This document shows, piece by piece, positions 58,720 through 64,000 of a DNA stretch of 64,000 nt. The first letter of the stretch is position 1; the number at the start of each line of letters is the position of its first letter. The translations under genes were made by a program, and so were the position numbers. This stretch comes from Agaricus subrufescens. Lineage: Eukaryota > Basidiomycota > Agaricomycetes > Agaricales > Agaricaceae. The notes below the pieces were generated by a model. The model ran no database searches and was not told the DNA's origin. It saw only the letters and a list, made by a program, of their open reading frames with translations. The stretch spans positions 1,178,001-1,242,000 of the forward strand of contig CM057061.1 of assembly GCA_029945375.1 (NCBI GenBank), written 5' to 3'.

Positions 58720-59883
58720 GGTGCCGCAAGCTGCTTTTAGAGAATTATACGAGCATTCAAGTCGGACGAGGCCGAGGTAGGTAATGTATGGATAAGAAGA
58801 TTGATCGGGACGACGTGTGATGCTGTGCTGCTTGCCATTCGCCATTTTTAGACCGACTCTATCTAGACTTCATTCAACTAGGTTCGATGCTCCAATCGAC
58901 CCAAAATCATTTAGGGTACAGTTTGAACAAGGGGCTCAATTAATTGTACCCTGGCTAGCACTTTGCTAGGGGAATGGACTCTTGGTCTGACTAGTACATT
59001 CCATTGCAGGTCTCCACAAAGCACTACTATGCATGCAACTTCACCATCAGTGCCATGTATGATTTTCTTGTTTGGTGATAAGAAAGGTATCACCATTCCG
59101 CATCTAGAGGATAACCCATATCCTGGATAGACCACGGTCTCTGGTCCACCACTCAGTATTGCTATAGCTGCATTTCCGCGTAGGTGAATATATTTTATGG
59201 AGACCTTAGGTTATACCGGCTACTCAGGCTGCTATAGTAAAGTATGAAATGAAACAGGCCACGACTTGTTCTGTGTCGCGAGATGCCCAAAGGAGGAATC
59301 GATATGCCTCGTCTCATGCGCGAGTAACAAGGAACCTTAATCAGAATAGGAAAAGCGAGTGTTCATATCCAATTGAATTCATTGATAAAGATAAATTGCT
59401 AAATTTCTAAAGTGTAGAGTGGTTTACTGTCTCGACGGTGATGCACACTTGTTCGGAAGTATTAGACGAAATTCGCCCTCTCAGACGAAACCCACTGTTG
59501 GACGAGAATTTAAACTAATACCTTTGGAGACAAATTGTTCACCCTGTAGAACAGCAGGGCTAGTGTAAAGATTGGTAAGAGCAGGAATGGAATTCTTTTC
59601 AAACGTTAGATTTTACAACTTGCCAGCTCCCGGTTCTGCGACAGTGTTGACGTATTTTTTCCTCGCCTGTCTAAGAAGAGTAAGTTTCAATCTTGATGTT
59701 TAATGAATACGACAGCACCAGTGGCTGCGAGCGTGTCTACAATGAACAGAATTGAACTGTCCGTCCTCATTTTCTGACATCATACCATCATGTGGATATC
59801 ATGTGTAATTGCCTGAAAAGGAAATGGATTGTTGGCGTCTATTCTTGTACATTAGGCTACCTCTACCCCAACCGCTCAGAGCA
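58720..59883. other. Intergenic between divergent genes
   Basis: A minus-strand frame at 58911-59135 (VYPGYGLSSRCGMVIPFLSP) looks weakly coding and may be a relic; a small hairpin CTAGCAAAGTGCTAG lies at about 58955-58969. The right part is the promoter of the START-like gene. Confidence 0.4.
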
Positions 59884-62800
59884 ATGTCAGACGGTCCACG
59901 GTGAGCCCTGCTCCCTAACACAAACACTCATTTTTATTGACCCCTTTGCATTGCATTGTAGGCTGCGACAGACATGGTACAATGCCCTCAACGACGCAGA
60001 GGCTCATTGCCGACAGCTCTTCACGTCTTCAGACTGGAAGCGGATCTCCACAGCACCAGAGTCTTCGAGCAAGAAGGGCAAGGGACGTGTTTCGACCGTA
60101 CCAGAGCTCAGCGACGTCATTGTGCACCGACATACGAACAAAGCTGGAGGGGATCCTGTCTATCGAATGCTGTTGGACGTCGCAGTTGGAGATGAGAATG
60201 TCTCGCTAGAGCCATGGAAGGCTGTTCTCTCTACACCGGAGCTCAGGCAGGAATGGGATCCTGCTGTGGAAGAAGCTCGTTTACTGGAGATGTTTGACCA
60301 TAAGACGAGGATTTCAAAGACGAACTTTACTCTAGGCTGGCCCGCGAAGTGAGTTTTTCATGTTTCTGACTCATGTTGGAACTTAGAGGGTCCCTAGTCC
60401 GCGAGACGCCGTAACGATTGCAAGACTATTTCATGACGCCAACACCATCATTAGCATCTCTACTTCACTTCCACGTTCAGCAGACGAACCTGCTTATCTG
60501 CGCCCCTCACCCCCATTTGTTCGCTCACACGAAAAATGTTTGCATTCTCATTTTGCCGTCATATACAGACCATTACTTACGTCACGTTGCGCACAGTATT
60601 CGCATGGTGTATACAACTTATACAAACTCAATCCGATAAAGATGATCCGACTAAGAAGAAGCCCGCTCGACTACGCATAACGTGCTTTTGGCAACATGAC
60701 TTCAAGGCTATGTGGGTCATCAACTCGTCTGGCTCCTTGGCGCAACAGCTTTCGACGATGACCCTCAGTCTGTTCAAGACAGTCTTGAAACGTGGAAATC
60801 GTGTTGCGAAGCTCTCTGGCTACGGGAATGGCGTGTCGATAGATCGAATTCGATACCAAATTGATCGAGAAGCTCTTGATGTGGAATATACCATAATTCC
60901 GGAGGACGATGAACATTCTATGCCAACGGAGCAAGGACAGGGGATGGAAGAAGTTCTGTCCCTGAGGGAGCAGCGGCGACTAACGCGATCAATAGAATGT
61001 ATATTACCGTCGCTCGAAGGTTGGGAAGTTCAGGTGACGACTAGAGCTTCATCGGAGGAGGTTGAGAAGCTACCCTGGTCGGCTAATGTTTTAAGGACAA
61101 ATTCATCCACGTCACCCTCACGGGATCAAATCATCCTTCGGGTCACGCATACCGCCCTCCCTGATGCGTACTCGGTACTCAAGGTCAAGATCACTATCGA
61201 ACTTGCGGCAGCTTCGCGAGGTGTCCGGCTTAATGGCATACACAAGTCGATCGTGGAAGCAGAGGACCGGGATCCGTTATCGCACTTCATGTCGCCGACG
61301 ATGTTGCAAGATATCACTGATACGACCGATCTCAGTACGACTACGTCAGTGGGAACTGTCAGCACCGCGAACTCGGCAGCATCTTCGGTCACGCAGCTTA
61401 ATCGTTCTGCACCAGAACGCTCGGCTGCTAGCGAAAAATCCATCCTGTCGCGTGTACGACGGAATTACATCTACTTCTCGTCCTTGCTCCAAGAGCCAGA
61501 AGCCAAGTGGAGAAGAAGTACGTGTTCGGTTTTTGCTCATGTGTTCTGAGTATTAATCATGTTTTATTAGCTACTGAGGGTCGCGGTGTTTCAATCACGC
61601 AATTGGACTCCATTGATCCGACGCTTGTCGTCTATCGTGCCGAAGCCACGTTTGTTGGTGTCAATCTTTGGGATCTCTATGCGGCTGTTGTAACCCCCGG
61701 AGCGAGACAGTACTGGGATAAACAGCATGAGGATGGGGTGTTACTGGAAGATGTGAATGAGTTGACAGAGTTGTGGCACTACAAAACCAAACCGGCTTGG
61801 CCGGTCAAGTGAGTATTTATAAATATCTAAAAACTTGTTTCTGATATATTATATTGTAGTGGGCGAGATTCTGTCGTTCTCAAAACTGTTTATAAATCTC
61901 CAAACGCCATCCACGTCTTTTCCTTTTCTGCAGACGAACCTCATCTCTTTCCCAACATCCCTACCCCCGAGCCTAATATCATTCGCACTCAGGTTGACCT
62001 ACAGGGATGGTCCATAGAAGCGTTATCACCTACAACGACATTCCTTACGCTACTTGAACAATCTGATCCGAAGGGATGGACGAACAAGACGTCTATTCCT
62101 ACGCAGATGATCAATACTTTAGCTGGGATTGGTGATTTTGCGATTAAATGTGGTGGACCACCGATTGTTAGTCGACTTTCTGGTGCGAAGATCAATGAGG
62201 TTAGGTATGATTATGAGAAGGCGAGTTTTAGAGTGGAGTATGAAGCTTCTGCGAAACGGAGGATGACGAAGATTGTTGGGATTGGTTCGACGACTACTAT
62301 TATGAGACCTTCGAGTGGTGATGATGAAGATGATGATTCGCATTCGCCTGCTATTGAACTGGAGTTGCGGTGTGATATTGATACTTGGGCTGGGTCGTTG
62401 GATATTGTTGTTGATCCACCGCCGCAGACGATATGTTGTTTGAGGAGACATCGGTTGTCGGTTGAAGGTGGGGGATTGTGGTTGACGTTGGGACATGATG
62501 CGATGTATATGGATGATGAGAGGTTGCAGACTATTGTTAGGAAGGCACCTGGGAAGGAGAAGGGGTTGGTTATGGTTAATGGAGCGAAGATTCAAGTTGA
62601 TGTTGAGGAGTTGACGGAACAAGAGGTCAAGACTTTGTCGAAGCAGAAGAGGGTCAAACCGATTAGGATTCCTTTGGATCAACCACCTGTGGTGGGGAAT
62701 GTTAAGAAGAAGAATGCGGAATGGGGGGATGGTGATGTCAATTCTAGTGCTGGTGCGAGTCCTTTGATGGAGAATAAGCCGGTGGACAAGGCTATTAATG

Positions 62801-64000
62801 CTTGGGCTTCGGCACCGAAGGTATCAAGTCCTCTTACGCGATTCCTCAATTATTACGTTGATCAGGCGACGACGACGACGCAACAAGCTGTGGCTGCTAT
62901 CACTCCTACAAGTGCTTCTGGAGAGACTAGTGCCATTCTTTCGTCGTCGAAATTACCGCTGCAATATGCTTTGGAGGCTTTTTCTTGGGTTCAAGATACT
63001 CATTCGTCTTTGTCACTGTTATCATCTGGTCAATCATCTGCGACGTCTCTATCACCGACATTGTCACCTCCGTTGTTGAATGGTGGTTCTAATGGTGCGA
63101 ATAATAACGATTGGTCGGTCGTTTCGGAGAAGCCGTTTCAAACTCATCGGAAGTTGGCGCCGGAGGTGTCGTCTATTATTCCGGTTCATAAAGGATCGAA
63201 AGTGATTGAGGGGTTCTCTTCTGATGAGTTGATGCCTTTGATTGTGCATTCTGCGTGTAGGAAGAAGTGGGATGATAGGCTTGGGGATTTTAAGTTTTTG
63301 GAGACGTATGGAGGGGGGTGTTGGACGGGGTTTAGGGTTGAAAAGTTGGGGGTTTTTCCGTTTAGGGATAGAGGGTTTTATGTGGCTAGTGTTGTGGTTG
63401 TGAAAGAGGGTGGTAGTGGAGGTAGTGGTGGTTTGTTGGGTCCTGGGTTGTCGAGGCTGGGTTCGATGAATGGGAGTGATGAGAGTGGTGGTAGCGGTGT
63501 GGGTGGCAGTAGAGTGGTACCGTCGATTGAAACGCGTTTACATGCTGGTGGGGCCGACGCTTCAAGTTCTAACTCAAGAAAAGCGATCTACTACGTTTCA
63601 GCTTCTTTCAATCCCGAATCGATGTCAAGTTCGGCTTCGACGACGTTCGTTGCGTCGAAGTATAATCCTTATGCTCTTCCGATTGGCCGGACACATGTTG
63701 ATGCGTGGGTGTTGGAAACTCTCGATCCGTATACTAAAGAGAATTATATGATTCCTTCAACGAGGGTCACGCGCTATATCTCGGTGGATTATGCTGGTTC
63801 GATACCTCTGGCCGTCAATCAGATGATTAATTCGTCGATAATACCGAGGAGTATACAAGGGTTGGAGAATTTTATCAAGACGGTGAAGGAGCCTAAACCG
63901 TTTTTGCCGGTGATGAGGTTGCCGAAGACGGCTATGGTTGTTGGGAGTGTTGGGAGGAAGGAAGAGGAGATGTTTGTTGGGTTGAAGAATATGGCTTGGA
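59884..64000 (+). CDS. Large multi-domain START-like (DUF3074-type) lipid-binding protein, 3' end outside window
   Basis: The tiny first exon (MSDGPR, ATG 59884) is followed by RQTWYNALNDAEAHCRQLF and at least five more exons that keep frame to the window edge. Three START-like modules are recognisable by repeated elements. The first has EPWKAVLSTPELRQEWDPAV then FTLGWPAN and ISTSLPRSADEP. The second has LWDLYAAVVTPGARQYWDKQ then KTKPAWPVNGRDSVVLKTVY. The third has IEGFSSDELMPLIVHSACRK then KKWDDRLGDF and IYYVSASFNPES. Between modules 2 and 3 lies a low-complexity Ser/Thr linker. START-type folds bind a lipid in a closed cavity, so non-vesicular lipid transport or sensing is likely. The order is conserved in Agaricomycetes as far as I recall. 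No stop codon is seen before 64000. Confidence 0.8.

Noticed and set aside
62119..62682. 187-codon antisense frame inside the START-like gene
   Set aside because: It arises from the biased codon use of the sense strand, has strange composition (Arg/Asn/Pro/Ile runs) and no domain.

Overview
The window reads as nuclear DNA of a mushroom-type basidiomycete (Agaricomycetes). Genes are split by many introns of about 50 bases, and the families present are typical of that group: DUF6534 membrane proteins, leucine-rich F-box proteins, a GMC oxidoreductase, a chromodomain Ty3/gypsy element and an intact Ty1/copia element. No RNA genes, CRISPR arrays or prokaryotic features were seen.

Layout. 0-2.5 kb: a broken membrane-protein fragment and a fold-back repeat element. 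2.8-4.5 kb (-): a single-pass membrane protein with a Pro/Tyr-rich tail. 5.4-6.4 kb (+): a hot-dog thioesterase. 7.5-13.3 kb (+): a 16-exon, 1648-residue synthetase of the epsilon-poly-lysine-synthetase (Pls) type that ends in a RING finger; this is the most unusual gene here. 13.9-15.2 kb (-): a secreted/membrane-anchored glycoprotein. 15.6-16.5 kb (+): tubulin-folding cofactor B. 16.7-37.3 kb: an accessory block of three decayed DUF6534 paralogues, one split by a copia element, one split by a gypsy element, with a hAT transposon between them and a CAP-Gly relic at the left edge. All three transposons can be delimited to the base by terminal repeats and target-site duplications (5, 8 and 5 bp). 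38.5-43.8 kb (+): CDC48/p97 and a DGAT2-type acyltransferase. 44.4-53.5 kb: two paralogous F-box/LRR genes flanking an apparently intact DUF6534 gene and a poorly resolved Ser/Thr-rich gene. 53.9-58.7 kb (-): a GMC oxidoreductase and pyridoxal kinase. 59.9 kb to the right edge (+): a large protein with repeated START-like lipid-binding modules, cut by the window.

Function. Core genes (CDC48, TBCB, pyridoxal kinase, DGAT2, the START-like protein) look intact and conserved. The accessory genes are the Pls-like/RING synthetase, the DUF6534 set and the F-box pair. The gypsy and hAT coding regions are broken mainly by in-frame TGA codons that look like C-to-T changes at CpG, and all four differences between the gypsy LTRs are CpG to TpG/CpA, pointing to methylation-driven decay. 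The copia element keeps one open frame and is probably young.
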